From: Blastopirellula marina
GTDB lineage: Bacteria; Planctomycetota; Planctomycetia; Pirellulales; Pirellulaceae
Direction: 5' to 3'
NCBI RefSeq assembly: GCF_002967715.1
Contig: NZ_PUIA01000016.1
Span: forward strand, 124,001 to 188,000
DNA length: 64,000 nucleotides
The translations under genes and the position numbers were made by a program. Under the pieces are notes generated by a model. That model saw nothing but the letters and a program-made list of their open reading frames with translations, ran no database searches and was not told the origin of the DNA. Within the stretch, counting starts at the first letter, position 1, and each line of letters opens with the position of its first letter. This document shows positions 33,762 through 43,605 of the stretch, in pieces.

Positions 33762-35219
33762 CTAAGCCAGGATTTCGCGAATCACATGACCATGAACGTC
33801 CGTTAAGCGGCGATCGATTCCGTTGTGGCGGACGGTTAGTTTTTCGTGATTGATCCCCAGCAAATGAAGTATCGTGGCATGGATGTCATAGACCTGGGTG
33901 GGATGCTCGCGATCGAGCGGTTTGTAGCCCCATTGGTCGGATTCGCCAAATGTAATACCGGGCTTGATACCTCCTCCGCATAACCAATTGGTGAAAACGT
34001 AAGGATTGTGATCACGTCCCTTGCTCCCCTGCGTCGACGGCATCCGGCCGAATTCGGTTGTCCAAAGGATGATCGTATCTTCAAGCAATCCGTGCTGCTT
34101 GAGATCCTGAATGAGTGCGGCCGTGCCAACCGCCATGCCAGTGGCCAACGGGCCGTGGTCTCGGCGGATATCTTCATGGCTGTCCCAGTTTCGACGAGGG
34201 AAGCCGTTATCGTTTCCTGACCAGATCTGGATGAAGCGAACCCCTTGTTCGATCAGTCGTCGCGCGATGAGACACTTGCGGCCGAAATATTCAGCTTCTT
34301 CCGGCGCATTGATCTCGGAAGGATATTCGGCACCCATCCGATCAAGTCCATACATCTTGAGGATGTGGCTTGGCTCTTGCGAGATATCCATGGCCTGAGG
34401 AGCGCTCAACTGCATTTTGGCCGCGAGTTCGTAGCTGCGGATACGAGCTTCTAGTCGCGAGTCGCCTAGACGCTGTTCCTGGTAGCGGCCATTGATTTGT
34501 TCTAGCAGGCGTAAACTTGCATCGTCACTTGCGCTGGAAGTAAAGGATGACTTGGGCGTCAGGTCTTCAATGGGGTTCTCACGTTGCGGGAAGATCGCGG
34601 TCCCTTGAGTGTTGGCAGGCAGAAACGCACTGCTCCAGTTCTTCGGGCCATTACTGGCGAAGCCGCGGTGATCTGGCAGGACGACGAATGCTGGCAAGTT
34701 GTCGCTAATGCTACCCAGTCCGTAGCTCACCCAGGCACCCATGCCAGGAAATCCGGGTGTGTCGAACCCGGTGGCTTGAAGGTATGTTGCTTGAGAATGA
34801 ACACCGCTCTTGCCGACCATGTTGTGAACGAAGGCCATGTCGTCGACGCAGGCCCCCAGGGGGGAGACAACCTCGCTAAGCATCTTGCCTGATTGTCCAT
34901 GCGGCGAAAAATGGAATGGAGATTTCATCCATGGACCAAGACCATTCTGGAAGGCCTCAACGTGCTCGCCGAAATCCGACTCTTCTCCATGATGCTTTTC
35001 GAGCATCGGTTTATGGTCGAAGGTGTCTATCGGACTGGCCGCTCCGCTCATGAAAAGCTGTATGACGCGTTTGGCTTTCGGCGGATGATGGGGGGCCGCG
35101 AGCACGCCATTCTGGCCAGGGGCAGCACTCGCTTCGTCGTTCAGAAGTAGCGAAGACAATGCTAACGCACCGAAGCCCCAGGCATTCTGCTGCAGAAAAT
35201 CGCGTCGTGAGGAAAACAT
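33762..35219 (-). CDS. DUF1501 secreted protein
   Basis: The 485-residue protein starts MFSSRRDFLQQ, a twin-arginine signal (Arg-Arg-Asp-Phe-Leu) followed by an Ala/Leu-rich stretch, and contains DUF1501 landmarks: Phe-Met-Ser-Gly-Ala-Ala-Ser-Pro, Asp-Thr-Phe-Asp-His-Lys, Asn-Trp-Asp-Ser-His-Glu and Thr-Glu-Phe-Gly-Arg-Met-Pro. It forms a module with the DUF1549/1553 gene that begins at 38234 and ends 15 bases upstream of it. Its likely export in folded form fits a metal-binding phosphatase-like fold, but the substrate is unknown. Confidence 0.88.
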   Translation of the reverse strand: MFSSRRDFLQQNAWGFGALALSSLLLNDEASAAPGQNGVLAAPHHPPKAKRVIQLFMSGAASPIDTFDHKPMLEKHHGEESDFGEHVEAFQNGLGPWMKSPFHFSPHGQSGKMLSEVVSPLGACVDDMAFVHNMVGKSGVHSQATYLQATGFDTPGFPGMGAWVSYGLGSISDNLPAFVVLPDHRGFASNGPKNWSSAFLPANTQGTAIFPQRENPIEDLTPKSSFTSSASDDASLRLLEQINGRYQEQRLGDSRLEARIRSYELAAKMQLSAPQAMDISQEPSHILKMYGLDRMGAEYPSEINAPEEAEYFGRKCLIARRLIEQGVRFIQIWSGNDNGFPRRNWDSHEDIRRDHGPLATGMAVGTAALIQDLKQHGLLEDTIILWTTEFGRMPSTQGSKGRDHNPYVFTNWLCGGGIKPGITFGESDQWGYKPLDREHPTQVYDIHATILHLLGINHEKLTVRHNGIDRRLTDVHGHVIREILA

Positions 35220-35234
35220 AGGAAAATACCAGGG

Positions 35235-38234
35235 TTAATCGAGGTAAACAAATTCGCTTTGATTGAAGAACACGCGGCATAGATTGGCCACCCCATTCTC
35301 TTGGGCAAATGCGGTGAACTTCTCTCGCTCGAAGTCAGTTGGTTCACGGCCGAGTGTCAACTGGACGCCAAGTTCGACCTGCTCCGGCAGCGTTGGTGCC
35401 TCGTGCTGAAGTCGTTCGGCAAACGATTGCGCCATGGTCAACTGAAATGGGTTGTTGAGCATCGATAGGGCCTGAAGTGCCGTGAGTGTTTCGCTCCGCT
35501 TCGGAGTGCTTTGGGATGAGTCGGCACAGTCGAGCGTCGTCATGTAGGGATCGGGCTGCGAACGGACGATGAACCGATAGATGCTTCGGCGATGACTAGC
35601 CGGATCGCTTGGGTCGAATTTGTGGTACTCGTAGTGAGGAGAGTGGGCTTCTTTTTCAAGCTTGAAGACAAAGAAGCCTGGCCCACCCATCGACGTGTCC
35701 AACTTCCCGCTGACCGAAAGAATCGAATCGCGGATCTCCTCGGCCTCTAATCTCCGTCGATTCATACGCCATAGAAATCGATTGCTACTGTCTTTCGCAG
35801 CATGAACTTCATTGTGCTGAGATGACTGGCGATAGACACTGCTGGTGACAATTAGACGATGCAGATGTTTGAAAGACTGGTCGTTGTCGCGAAATTCCAC
35901 GGCCAGCCAGTCGAGTAGTTGCGGATGTGTCGGCATCTGCCCCATGCGACCGAAGTCATTCGGTGAGCCAACGATTGCCTGATCGAAGTGGTAATACCAT
36001 AGGCGGTTGACGATACTTCGCCAGGTTAGTGGATGATCTCGAGACGTGATCCACTTGGCCAATGCCGCGCGGCGTTCTGATTCATCGTGATCTGTAGGTA
36101 GAGCGAATTCGTACGCGTTCTTCCCTGGCAACGGCAAAGTGCCTGGCATAGCTTTGGCGCGTGGTTCGGTGACATTGCCTCGATGGAGAACATGGACGTC
36201 ACGCGGTGTGCCTTGGGTCGGCTGAAAAGATCCCTGTGGATTGAAATGCGTTGCTGCTGCGTAGACCATTTTGCCGGAAGGTAGGGACTTGAGCTGTGCA
36301 TCCATGTCTTGGATGCGCTTTGTGAATTCAGCCCTCTGAGTGATTCGCTCAGGCGTTTCGATTTGCTTTTCTAGCTCAGCCAGTGCCTGCTTCGCCTGAT
36401 TAAGCTCTTCGGATGCTTTGGCTGAAATAGATTTTGGCCAAAGGCCATCAACAAGATTGGAGCGTTGCCAGCGTACGGGGGCTTCAATGGAATCAAGAGA
36501 TTGGACCGTGCTCTTGAGGGCAATGTTTTGATCGTTTGCGTCGAATACCTCTACCTCGGATAACGCAAAGATGAAATCATTCTGTCTTGGAGCAAGCTTG
36601 GTCGCCGTAATACGAACGAACCGAGCCGTGATGGGCACTTCGACTTCGTAGCTCGCTAGTAAAGGGTTGGGGTAATCTTGAGTGGTTTCGTCGGACAATT
36701 TTTGGGAATCAGCAAAAGTGGCATCACTAGCGGCTTCAATTGTGAATTGCAGTGGAAAACCAAAGCCTGGTCCGATACCTGCAAAATCGTCGTAGCAAGG
36801 ATGCAAGACAATTTTCGAAATTTCGGTGGGGTTGCCTAAGTCAATTTGCACCCATTTGGATTGATTGCCTGTCTTTTCTATATGACTGTGATAGCCATGC
36901 TGCGGGACTGTTGACTCAGGTTTTGCCTGCTGTCCTAGCGATTGGACCTGGGCACGCAGTTCCGTTAGTCGTTTTCCCCCGTCGGCAGCCATTTCTCGTT
37001 GCAGGCTGGCGAGTTGTTGCTCAATGGCTTGCTTTTCGCCTACAAGCTGTAATCGCTTTTTCTCTATTTGCGGATCCATGTCGAAGGGGCGTTCAGCCCG
37101 ATCGACCGCCGCAAATACAGCCTGGAGACCGTAGTAGTGCTGTTGGGTGTAAGGGTCAAACTTATGGTCGTGACATCGGGCACACTGAATGGTCACGCTG
37201 CAAAACGTGTTCAACGTATTGGATACCATCTCGTCCCGATCGAGGTTTCGCGCATTCTTACCATCGATCTTGCTGGCAGGTACTTCAACGTGACCAATGA
37301 AATCCCAAGGGCCTGCTGCTATGAAGCCAAGCCCCAAGATGCCATCTTGCTCGCCAGGAAAAAGGGCATCGCCGGCAATCTGTTCTTCGACGAAGCGGGC
37401 ATAAGGTTTGTCATCATTAAGAGAACGGATGACGTAGTCGCGGTAAGGCCACGCGTTACGGCGGAGCTTGTCCTTGTCGTAACCGCATGTATCGGCGTAT
37501 TTCACTACGTCTAGCCAATGCCGTGCCCAGCGTTCGCCATAGTGAGGCGAGGCCAAAAGGTGTTCAACTAACTGTTGGTATCCCTCTTCTCCCTGATTGA
37601 GTCGCGAGGTCCATTGACGCATTTCCTCGGGTGTCGGAGGAAGACCTATCAGATCGTAGTACAAACGACGCACAAGCGTTCGCGCATCTGCCTCGGGAGA
37701 CAGGTCCATTTCCTGCTTGTGAAGTTGAGCCAAGATGAACGCATCGATAGGGGTTCTTACACGGGACTTGGATGCCAGGGGGACTTCCGGGACTGATGGC
37801 CGGCTTAATGATTGGCGAGACCACCAACGATCTTCTGCTTCCAGTTTTAGCTCTTTGGGCCAGGTAGCTCCGCCAGCAATCCACCTGCGAAGGATGGCGA
37901 TCTCTTGGTTGGATAGTGGTTGGCCTCCTTTGGGCATTTCGGGTGGATCGCCTATGACGTATTCGAGCAGAAGGCTCGCTTCAGTTTGTCTAGGAACGAT
38001 CGATTCGCCGCTGTCTCCTCCGTTGAGAGCAGACTGTCTATCGGAAAGCGAAAGACCTCCTTCCTGCTTCTGGTCGTTATGACAGGTAACGCAGTGAGAG
38101 GAGAGGATTGGCGCGACCGACTTTTCGAAGAAGTCTTGGGGCAAAGTTTCTTCCTGGGCGTATGTCCAGCCGCCCAAGGTGAACCATAGGAAGAGACAGA
38201 CTGCTCGAGTTGATTGGGGAGTAGAACGTAACAT
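35235..38234 (-). CDS. DUF1549/DUF1553 protein with discoidin-type domain
   Basis: This 999-residue secreted protein has a signal peptide (about residues 8-27), a haem motif CVTCH at 48-52 within a planctomycete cytochrome domain, DUF1549 (about 150-345, with CARCHDHKFDPYTQ), a discoidin/F5-8 type C-like beta-sandwich inserted at about 430-590 (Trp-Val-Gln-Ile-Asp-Leu-Gly and Phe-Val-Arg-Ile-Thr-Ala) and DUF1553 to the end. The inserted domain suggests binding to a glycan or other surface polymer. I chose the ATG at 38234, which directly precedes the signal peptide. It is paired with the downstream DUF1501 gene. Confidence 0.86.
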   Translation of the reverse strand: MLRSTPQSTRAVCLFLWFTLGGWTYAQEETLPQDFFEKSVAPILSSHCVTCHNDQKQEGGLSLSDRQSALNGGDSGESIVPRQTEASLLLEYVIGDPPEMPKGGQPLSNQEIAILRRWIAGGATWPKELKLEAEDRWWSRQSLSRPSVPEVPLASKSRVRTPIDAFILAQLHKQEMDLSPEADARTLVRRLYYDLIGLPPTPEEMRQWTSRLNQGEEGYQQLVEHLLASPHYGERWARHWLDVVKYADTCGYDKDKLRRNAWPYRDYVIRSLNDDKPYARFVEEQIAGDALFPGEQDGILGLGFIAAGPWDFIGHVEVPASKIDGKNARNLDRDEMVSNTLNTFCSVTIQCARCHDHKFDPYTQQHYYGLQAVFAAVDRAERPFDMDPQIEKKRLQLVGEKQAIEQQLASLQREMAADGGKRLTELRAQVQSLGQQAKPESTVPQHGYHSHIEKTGNQSKWVQIDLGNPTEISKIVLHPCYDDFAGIGPGFGFPLQFTIEAASDATFADSQKLSDETTQDYPNPLLASYEVEVPITARFVRITATKLAPRQNDFIFALSEVEVFDANDQNIALKSTVQSLDSIEAPVRWQRSNLVDGLWPKSISAKASEELNQAKQALAELEKQIETPERITQRAEFTKRIQDMDAQLKSLPSGKMVYAAATHFNPQGSFQPTQGTPRDVHVLHRGNVTEPRAKAMPGTLPLPGKNAYEFALPTDHDESERRAALAKWITSRDHPLTWRSIVNRLWYYHFDQAIVGSPNDFGRMGQMPTHPQLLDWLAVEFRDNDQSFKHLHRLIVTSSVYRQSSQHNEVHAAKDSSNRFLWRMNRRRLEAEEIRDSILSVSGKLDTSMGGPGFFVFKLEKEAHSPHYEYHKFDPSDPASHRRSIYRFIVRSQPDPYMTTLDCADSSQSTPKRSETLTALQALSMLNNPFQLTMAQSFAERLQHEAPTLPEQVELGVQLTLGREPTDFEREKFTAFAQENGVANLCRVFFNQSEFVYLD

Positions 38235-38500
38235 AGGGGGGCTCGTGAGGCGGGGGCTTGGCCCTGAGTGACGAAGGGAGATCTCGTAAGGGCCTGCCAA
38301 TACTCAAGTTTGCCACGATATTAGGCTGTTTGGCAAGCAAAAAGATCGCACGGGCAAACAAGCTAGACTAGTCAAGGCCCAAGATGAGTTAACCGTTTCT
38401 TTCCAGTCACTTAACGCGAAGTAGTCGATTTGCCTGATAAAATGAGGGATTAGCCTGTTCCGGCAACTATCATGTTGGTTTCTGCGAACGGATCGGGCTC

Positions 38501-39748
38501 TTGTTTTCGATTGATCAGAATTCCTGGGTTTTCGTTGTGGATCGTCCCTTAAAGATCGTCAAGGTGATTCCCTATCCACTACCTGTCCTTCGATTTGGTG
38601 GTCCTGTAGTTCAGGCCCAGGTCGTTTGCCGGGAACTCGCGGCTCGAGGTCACGAAGTACGTGTCTTGACGACCGACATTGACTTGCCCCAGGAATTCCC
38701 TCGCGACAAGTGGATTGAGAACGACGGGTATCAGATCCGCTATACGTCAACTTCTCCGCACCATCGAATGCCACCTTTTTACACCCCAGGCATTCGCCGT
38801 CCGCTTCAGGAGATTCTTGCAGAAGCGGACGTCGTTCAAACCAATATTGGCCTCACGCTAACCAATGAGATGGTACGGAAGTTGACCGGGCGAGTCGGTG
38901 TTCCGTACGTGTACAACGCGGAAGGAGCATTGTGTCCTAAGCGTTTGCAGATCAAATCAATTGAGAAGAAGCTCTTTCGATACTGCTACGAAAATCGAAT
39001 CGTGCGCGAAGCGGCCGTTTGCCAGGCCGTTTCACAATACGAACGAGAGACGCTTCTCGAGTGGGGAGTTCACCCTGAGCGGATCGCCGTGATTCCTAAT
39101 GGTTTTTCTTTGCCGCCGATAGAGACTTGGGAGTCCAGGCAAGCCATTCGTCATCAGATGGGACATGCCGAAGATGATGTTTTGATTCTTTTCATGGGAA
39201 GGATCTCTCAAATCAAGGGAATCGACTTACTGCTGGGTGCCTTCGAGCGACTAAGTGCCGAGTTCCCCAGGGCCCAATTAATCATTGCTGGTCCGGACGA
39301 GGGTATACAGGCCAATCTGCAGCAGTTCGTGCGGAAGCATGGCCTGGAGCATCGTGTCCGATTTCCAGGCATTATCGACGGTGCAGAAAAAAACAGAACA
39401 CTGCAGGCCGCCGATATTTTCGCGCTTACGAGTCATTCTGAGGGCTTGCCAAACGCGGTGATCGAAGCGCTGGGATACGGCCTGGCAATGCTGCTGACCC
39501 ACCGCTGCAATGTGCCTGAGGTAACTGAATACAGAGCAGGTCACGTCGTTGAGGCCGAGATTGAATCGATCGCTTTGGCGCTCAGAAACCTTCTTGGCGA
39601 TGCCCAGCAAAGATCGGAGTACCAACAAAACGCACGACGCCTGGCCGTTGAGCGGTTTGCTCTGGATAGGGTTGTCGACGACTTAGAGAAACTCTATCAG
39701 GGGTTGGCTCAGTCATCTCAAAGTCACGAAGCGATTGCGAATCTATGA
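38501..39748 (+). CDS. Glycosyltransferase family 4 protein
   Basis: This is a GT-B fold retaining glycosyltransferase of about 400 residues. The N-terminal Rossmann-like half begins Ile-Val-Lys-Val-Ile-Pro-Tyr-Pro, and the C-terminal half has the GT4 nucleotide-sugar motif Leu-Phe-Met-Gly-Arg-Ile-Ser-Gln-Ile-Lys-Gly and the E-X7-E region (Glu-Gly-Leu-Pro-Asn-Ala-Val-Ile-Glu-Ala). It probably adds a hexose to a surface glycan. The start is uncertain: TTG at 38501 or GTG at 38537. It runs convergently into the pseudaminic acid gene set, ending 12 bases away. Confidence 0.83.
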   Translation: MFSIDQNSWVFVVDRPLKIVKVIPYPLPVLRFGGPVVQAQVVCRELAARGHEVRVLTTDIDLPQEFPRDKWIENDGYQIRYTSTSPHHRMPPFYTPGIRRPLQEILAEADVVQTNIGLTLTNEMVRKLTGRVGVPYVYNAEGALCPKRLQIKSIEKKLFRYCYENRIVREAAVCQAVSQYERETLLEWGVHPERIAVIPNGFSLPPIETWESRQAIRHQMGHAEDDVLILFMGRISQIKGIDLLLGAFERLSAEFPRAQLIIAGPDEGIQANLQQFVRKHGLEHRVRFPGIIDGAEKNRTLQAADIFALTSHSEGLPNAVIEALGYGLAMLLTHRCNVPEVTEYRAGHVVEAEIESIALALRNLLGDAQQRSEYQQNARRLAVERFALDRVVDDLEKLYQGLAQSSQSHEAIANL

Positions 39749-39760
39749 GCAACGAATTCG

Positions 39761-40807
39761 CTATAACTTCTCTGTCGAAGCCGCTGGGCCGATAAGCCGA
39801 CTCCGTATCTTCTTCATCCATACTTTCAGGTCTTTCGCTGCCCAATCAGCGCGGATTTGAGCAAAACCCAATAATGAAGGTGACCAGTTGAGTAGTTCTG
39901 CAAGTTCCTCAGGCGAACACCTGTTCGGCTCACCAAGTTGATTGGCATACCAATGGTAGTCTGAGAAGCCTTCGCGCGGATGAGCCCAGAACTGTGGGAA
40001 CTGTTCTCGAAGGAAGTTCTGAGAGCATTTATGCAGATTGGCTGCTAAGAGTTGGGGCTTGCCATGATAGTCGGGGGCATAACGGTATACGTTTTCGTTT
40101 GGCTCAAAATAGGTACCATGGAATGAAACGCGACAGCCTGAGTAACCGGCATAGGCAACATGAGACCCGATTGTATGGGTCGTCATGCACTCGAAAGAGC
40201 GGAACAAGGTAGCCATTCGACAAAGCGCATTCTGATCGTCCTGTTTGGCTCCACGAATCCAGGGAATGCCTTGCTTCTCAAACGCATCTTTCCACATGCC
40301 ACGTTTCAAGCAAGTGCCCGAAATACATGCAACGATGACATCAAACTCACTCTTCAGAGCAGCGATTTCATCGGCGTAAGTCTCTTCATTTAAGTCATGA
40401 ACGGTATGAGGCAACGAGTGATAAGGCATCACCAGCAGCGAATTGGGGCGTCGCTGCGTTTCTTCGCTCGAAGCATAGATGTAAGGTGAGCCAACCGCAT
40501 GCACATCGGTATAACCAGACCTTTTCAGAAGCTCGACTTGATCTTGCCTTGCAAGTAGATGCCGAAACCATCGCAGCTTGACGTCTGTAACCTGCTCGGG
40601 AAACTGAATCGGATCCCAAATCCACCCATGTAGCCAAGACGCTCCGGTTTGAATGCTGTCAGCTGGTTTACCTAGCTGCTTAGCGACTTCTGAAGCTGCA
40701 CCATAGTAGTTTGCTTCTGCACGGGGGTGCCGAGTTTTGACTTCCGGTAAACGCTCAATTAGCCAGGCAAGTTCGCCGGCGTTGGAATACTCTGGGATGG
40801 TACTCAT
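39761..40807 (-). CDS. Unknown protein, last gene of the pseudaminic acid operon
   Basis: The 348-residue soluble protein follows pseI by one base and is clearly co-transcribed. I recognise no family. It has no signal peptide. Visible features include Met-Pro-Tyr-His-Ser-Leu-Pro-His, then Val-Ala-Cys-Ile-Ser-Gly-Thr, and Thr-His-Thr-Ile-Gly-Ser-His-Val-Ala-Tyr-Ala-Gly, which has the feel of a GT-B nucleotide-sugar site (serine after a strand, small residues). Pse clusters often encode a transferase that places the sugar on a glycan or protein. That role is a reasonable but unproven inference. Confidence 0.7.
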   Translation of the reverse strand: MSTIPEYSNAGELAWLIERLPEVKTRHPRAEANYYGAASEVAKQLGKPADSIQTGASWLHGWIWDPIQFPEQVTDVKLRWFRHLLARQDQVELLKRSGYTDVHAVGSPYIYASSEETQRRPNSLLVMPYHSLPHTVHDLNEETYADEIAALKSEFDVIVACISGTCLKRGMWKDAFEKQGIPWIRGAKQDDQNALCRMATLFRSFECMTTHTIGSHVAYAGYSGCRVSFHGTYFEPNENVYRYAPDYHGKPQLLAANLHKCSQNFLREQFPQFWAHPREGFSDYHWYANQLGEPNRCSPEELAELLNWSPSLLGFAQIRADWAAKDLKVWMKKIRSRLIGPAASTEKL

Positions 40808-40808
40808 G

Positions 40809-41882
40809 TCAGCTGTTGTATGCCGAAGTTGTCTGGGCGAGATGAGCTAATTCTAGTGGCGTGCCACGCTTGAGATCCGTCGTCGCTCTTGATTCCAAAA
40901 CGACATCCAGCCACTTTGGTTCGAGTCCATTACCAGGGCGAATTGATCGGACGTTATCTGGAGTGAATGATTCACCAGCTTTGATGTCTTGTGTGACAAA
41001 TAGCGAACGTCGGAACGTACGGCTTGCTTGTTCCCTTGAGGTTGGGGAGTAGTTGATTTGCCCCATCGCTTTTTCGGTGGTTCGCACGGCCTCAACCATT
41101 GCCTTGAATTCGTCAGGTTCAAGAGAGAAGGCGCTATCTGGTCCAGGTTCATCACGCGAAAGCGTCAGGTGTTTTTCAATGATACATGCGCCTAAGGCTA
41201 CCGCCGCGACGGGGACTGCGATTCCTAGGGTATGGTCAGATAGTCCGACTGGGACTCCAAAGGCAGATGCCATGTGAGGTATAGTGCGAAGATTCATTTC
41301 CTCCGGAGGCGAAGGATAACTGCTGGTACACTTGAGCAACGCAATCGGGCCAGCACCTGCGCCGCGGAGTGTTGAAATGGCCTCGTCGATCTCGCCCAGT
41401 GTGGCCATGCCTGTCGACATGATGACTGGCTTTCCCGTTCGGCCAATCTCCCTTAAAAGGCCGGTATCGACGATCTCAAAAGAAGCTATTTTGTAGCATG
41501 GAACCTCCATTTTCTCGAGAAACGCTACAGATGTTGGATCGAATGGCGATGAAAAGCAATCCATGCCCAAGTCGTTTGCATATGCTTTCAGTTCAGGCTG
41601 CCATTCCCAGGGCGTATAGGCTTCTTGGTAAAGGTCGTATAGCGTTTTTCCGTCCCAAATTGTTCCGCCGCTAATCTGAAATGGTTTGTTGCTCGAGTGA
41701 ATCGTTATCGTATCGGCCGTATAGGTTTGGAGTTTAATGGCATCCGCCCCTGCATCCTTGGCGGTATGTACCAATTCCTTGGCCCTTTCAATACTCTGAT
41801 GATGATTGGCAGAAAGTTCGGCGATGACATATGTCGGTGCAAAATGGCCTATTTCACGGCCGAGAATTTTGAAGTCGTTCAT
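40809..41882 (-). CDS. pseI: Pseudaminic acid synthase
   Basis: PseI condenses 2,4-diacetamido-trideoxy-altrose with phosphoenolpyruvate to give pseudaminic acid. The 357-residue product has the NeuB-type TIM barrel (Ala-Glu-Leu-Ser-Ala-Asn-His, Lys-Leu-Gln-Thr-Tyr-Thr, Ser-Ser-Pro-Phe-Asp, Lys-Ile-Ala-Ser-Phe-Glu, Ser-Thr-Gly-Met-Ala) and a C-terminal SAF antifreeze-like domain (about 290-350). Leu-Ser-Asp-His-Thr is the conserved NeuB/PseI site. The surrounding pse genes distinguish it from NeuB. Confidence 0.92.
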   Translation of the reverse strand: MNDFKILGREIGHFAPTYVIAELSANHHQSIERAKELVHTAKDAGADAIKLQTYTADTITIHSSNKPFQISGGTIWDGKTLYDLYQEAYTPWEWQPELKAYANDLGMDCFSSPFDPTSVAFLEKMEVPCYKIASFEIVDTGLLREIGRTGKPVIMSTGMATLGEIDEAISTLRGAGAGPIALLKCTSSYPSPPEEMNLRTIPHMASAFGVPVGLSDHTLGIAVPVAAVALGACIIEKHLTLSRDEPGPDSAFSLEPDEFKAMVEAVRTTEKAMGQINYSPTSREQASRTFRRSLFVTQDIKAGESFTPDNVRSIRPGNGLEPKWLDVVLESRATTDLKRGTPLELAHLAQTTSAYNS

Positions 41883-41938
41883 GTGTTGTTACTCTAGAAA
41901 AGTAATGAGCACACGCTGATGTCATTACAGATCGTCTG

Positions 41939-42562
41939 TTACTCTCGATTAAAGCTGATCGAGAACGTGAACTGGTCGAATCGAGACTTGTATTTGTCAT
42001 AGATGGCTTGGCGGGACGTTCTCCATTCACAGTTGAGCAGTCCTAATAAGTGGACTCCAATTCGCCTTCCTTCCTTAATGATGTTCGATCGACGAAAACC
42101 TTCTTCCACGAAACCGAACTTCTTATGAAGCTTCACGACGCTATCGTTTCCCTCAAGGACCTCGCAATTCAGCTTTTCTAATGCCAGCGTATCAAAGACA
42201 AAATCGATAAATGCGAATTCGAGGGCTGCACCCATTCCACCACGAGATGTACTTGTTAGATAAAACGCCCAATCAGACTTTCGATGTCGACGATCTAGTG
42301 CATTTACGCTAACCGCACCCAGTGGATTGTTGTCTTCGTTAAGAACGACAAAGACCCGTTGTTTGGAGTCGATTCTGAGTTGGTCCAGCCAGGCTAGATG
42401 TTCGTCCTCAGAAATAAAATGGTCGGTATACATCCATTTTCTAACCGCATCCTCATTTCGAATGTCTCTGACTCTGCTTTGGATATTCGAATCCACTTCT
42501 AGTATGGGAATAAGCGAAATATGTCGCGGGCTATTGTTATTCATAAGGTAATGCCCCATCAA
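41939..42562 (-). CDS. pseH: PseH-type N-acetyltransferase
   Basis: This 207-residue GNAT-fold acetyltransferase is expected to acetylate the 4-amino group of the UDP-altrosamine intermediate before PseG acts. The acetyl-CoA pyrophosphate-binding stretch is Gly-Gly-Met-Gly-Ala-Ala-Leu-Glu, followed by Leu-Asn-Cys-Glu-Val and Lys-Leu-His-Lys-Lys-Phe-Gly-Phe. The start overlaps the pseG stop by four bases. It sits 57 bases before pseI. The fold is certain; the substrate comes from the cluster. Confidence 0.87.
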   Translation of the reverse strand: MMGHYLMNNNSPRHISLIPILEVDSNIQSRVRDIRNEDAVRKWMYTDHFISEDEHLAWLDQLRIDSKQRVFVVLNEDNNPLGAVSVNALDRRHRKSDWAFYLTSTSRGGMGAALEFAFIDFVFDTLALEKLNCEVLEGNDSVVKLHKKFGFVEEGFRRSNIIKEGRRIGVHLLGLLNCEWRTSRQAIYDKYKSRFDQFTFSISFNRE

Positions 42563-43605
42563 TTATGTGAACTGGATCCATCTGGAGCGATTTCTAACAA
42601 AACTCGATTGACTCCATGCCCATCCACGATGTTTTGGTTGGCATGCGACATTTGCTGAATAAGTGAAGTGGAAGTAAGGAGGAGGCGTAATTCATTGATC
42701 AACTGGAACTCATCGAAAGTGTGGCGAGCATCGAGAATCGATGCACATCCAGCCATCATTAGCGACTGGCAAGCGAGTAGCTGATTGTCCGCCTGTATGA
42801 GTACGATTCGTGGAATGCCAAAATAAGCCATCTCCCAATTGGTGCTCCCACCCCCACAGATCGCGATGTCTGTCCAACTTAATGTAGGAGCCATATTGGA
42901 AACATTATCAAGTATTTCTATGGAGCAAGGGAATTCTGACAAAACGTCATCTATTGATGACCTATGTGGATTTCCGGGGCCCAGAAGGACTTTCACGTCC
43001 ATAGTCTTCTCTGCAATCTGCTTTAAGGCAAACAGTACTGGCAAGGTTAAATTGTGAGCATCACTGCCGCCGAGCGTTATCAATATATTTTCGATTTGCT
43101 TCCGACGAGGACGGGATTTGACTCCGAGACCAAGGAATTCCTGGCGAAGTAGGACGTAGGCACTGCCCAGCAATAGCTTCGTACGGCCACCGCGATTGTC
43201 ATACAATGCGGGATCGGCACCTAAGTTTTGGTTCAATATCCAATCAGCTTCGTAATGCGAGCAATGCCCGTAATCGTCAAAAAAAAGGACGCGACAATTG
43301 TGATCCGCCAAGCCTTGTTGGTAAGAATCATCGAACTGATATCCATCCACAACGACACGTACGGCCTTTTCATCGTCGATGAGTGTTTTAAGGTGTTGTA
43401 AATCTTCTTTACTTCCCGCTGCCGCGTCGTTCATGATGACTTCGAACGACTCGTTCTTAAGACGATCAATCAAGCGGTTCGGCATTTCCGAGGAAACAAA
43501 TTTGACGGGACCAATCTGACCTCGCCATGCTTGAGCCAAAGCCAAGCAGCGCATGATGTGGCCGGTCCCCATCGAAACACTCGCATCCGCGCGGATCAGG
43601 AGCAC
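42559..43605 (-). CDS. pseG: UDP-diacetamido-altropyranose hydrolase
   Basis: PseG releases UDP from UDP-2,4-diacetamido-2,4,6-trideoxy-altrose. The 348-residue protein is of the GT-B/MurG-like type: N-terminal Arg-Ala-Asp-Ala-Ser-Val-Ser-Met-Gly-Thr-Gly-His-Ile (the His is catalytic in the family), and a C-terminal Asp-Ile-Ala-Ile-Cys-Gly-Gly-Gly-Ser-Thr-Asn-Trp-Glu nucleotide-binding motif. Its start overlaps the pseF stop by 10 bases. Confidence 0.92.
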   Translation of the reverse strand: MLLIRADASVSMGTGHIMRCLALAQAWRGQIGPVKFVSSEMPNRLIDRLKNESFEVIMNDAAAGSKEDLQHLKTLIDDEKAVRVVVDGYQFDDSYQQGLADHNCRVLFFDDYGHCSHYEADWILNQNLGADPALYDNRGGRTKLLLGSAYVLLRQEFLGLGVKSRPRRKQIENILITLGGSDAHNLTLPVLFALKQIAEKTMDVKVLLGPGNPHRSSIDDVLSEFPCSIEILDNVSNMAPTLSWTDIAICGGGSTNWEMAYFGIPRIVLIQADNQLLACQSLMMAGCASILDARHTFDEFQLINELRLLLTSTSLIQQMSHANQNIVDGHGVNRVLLEIAPDGSSSHN

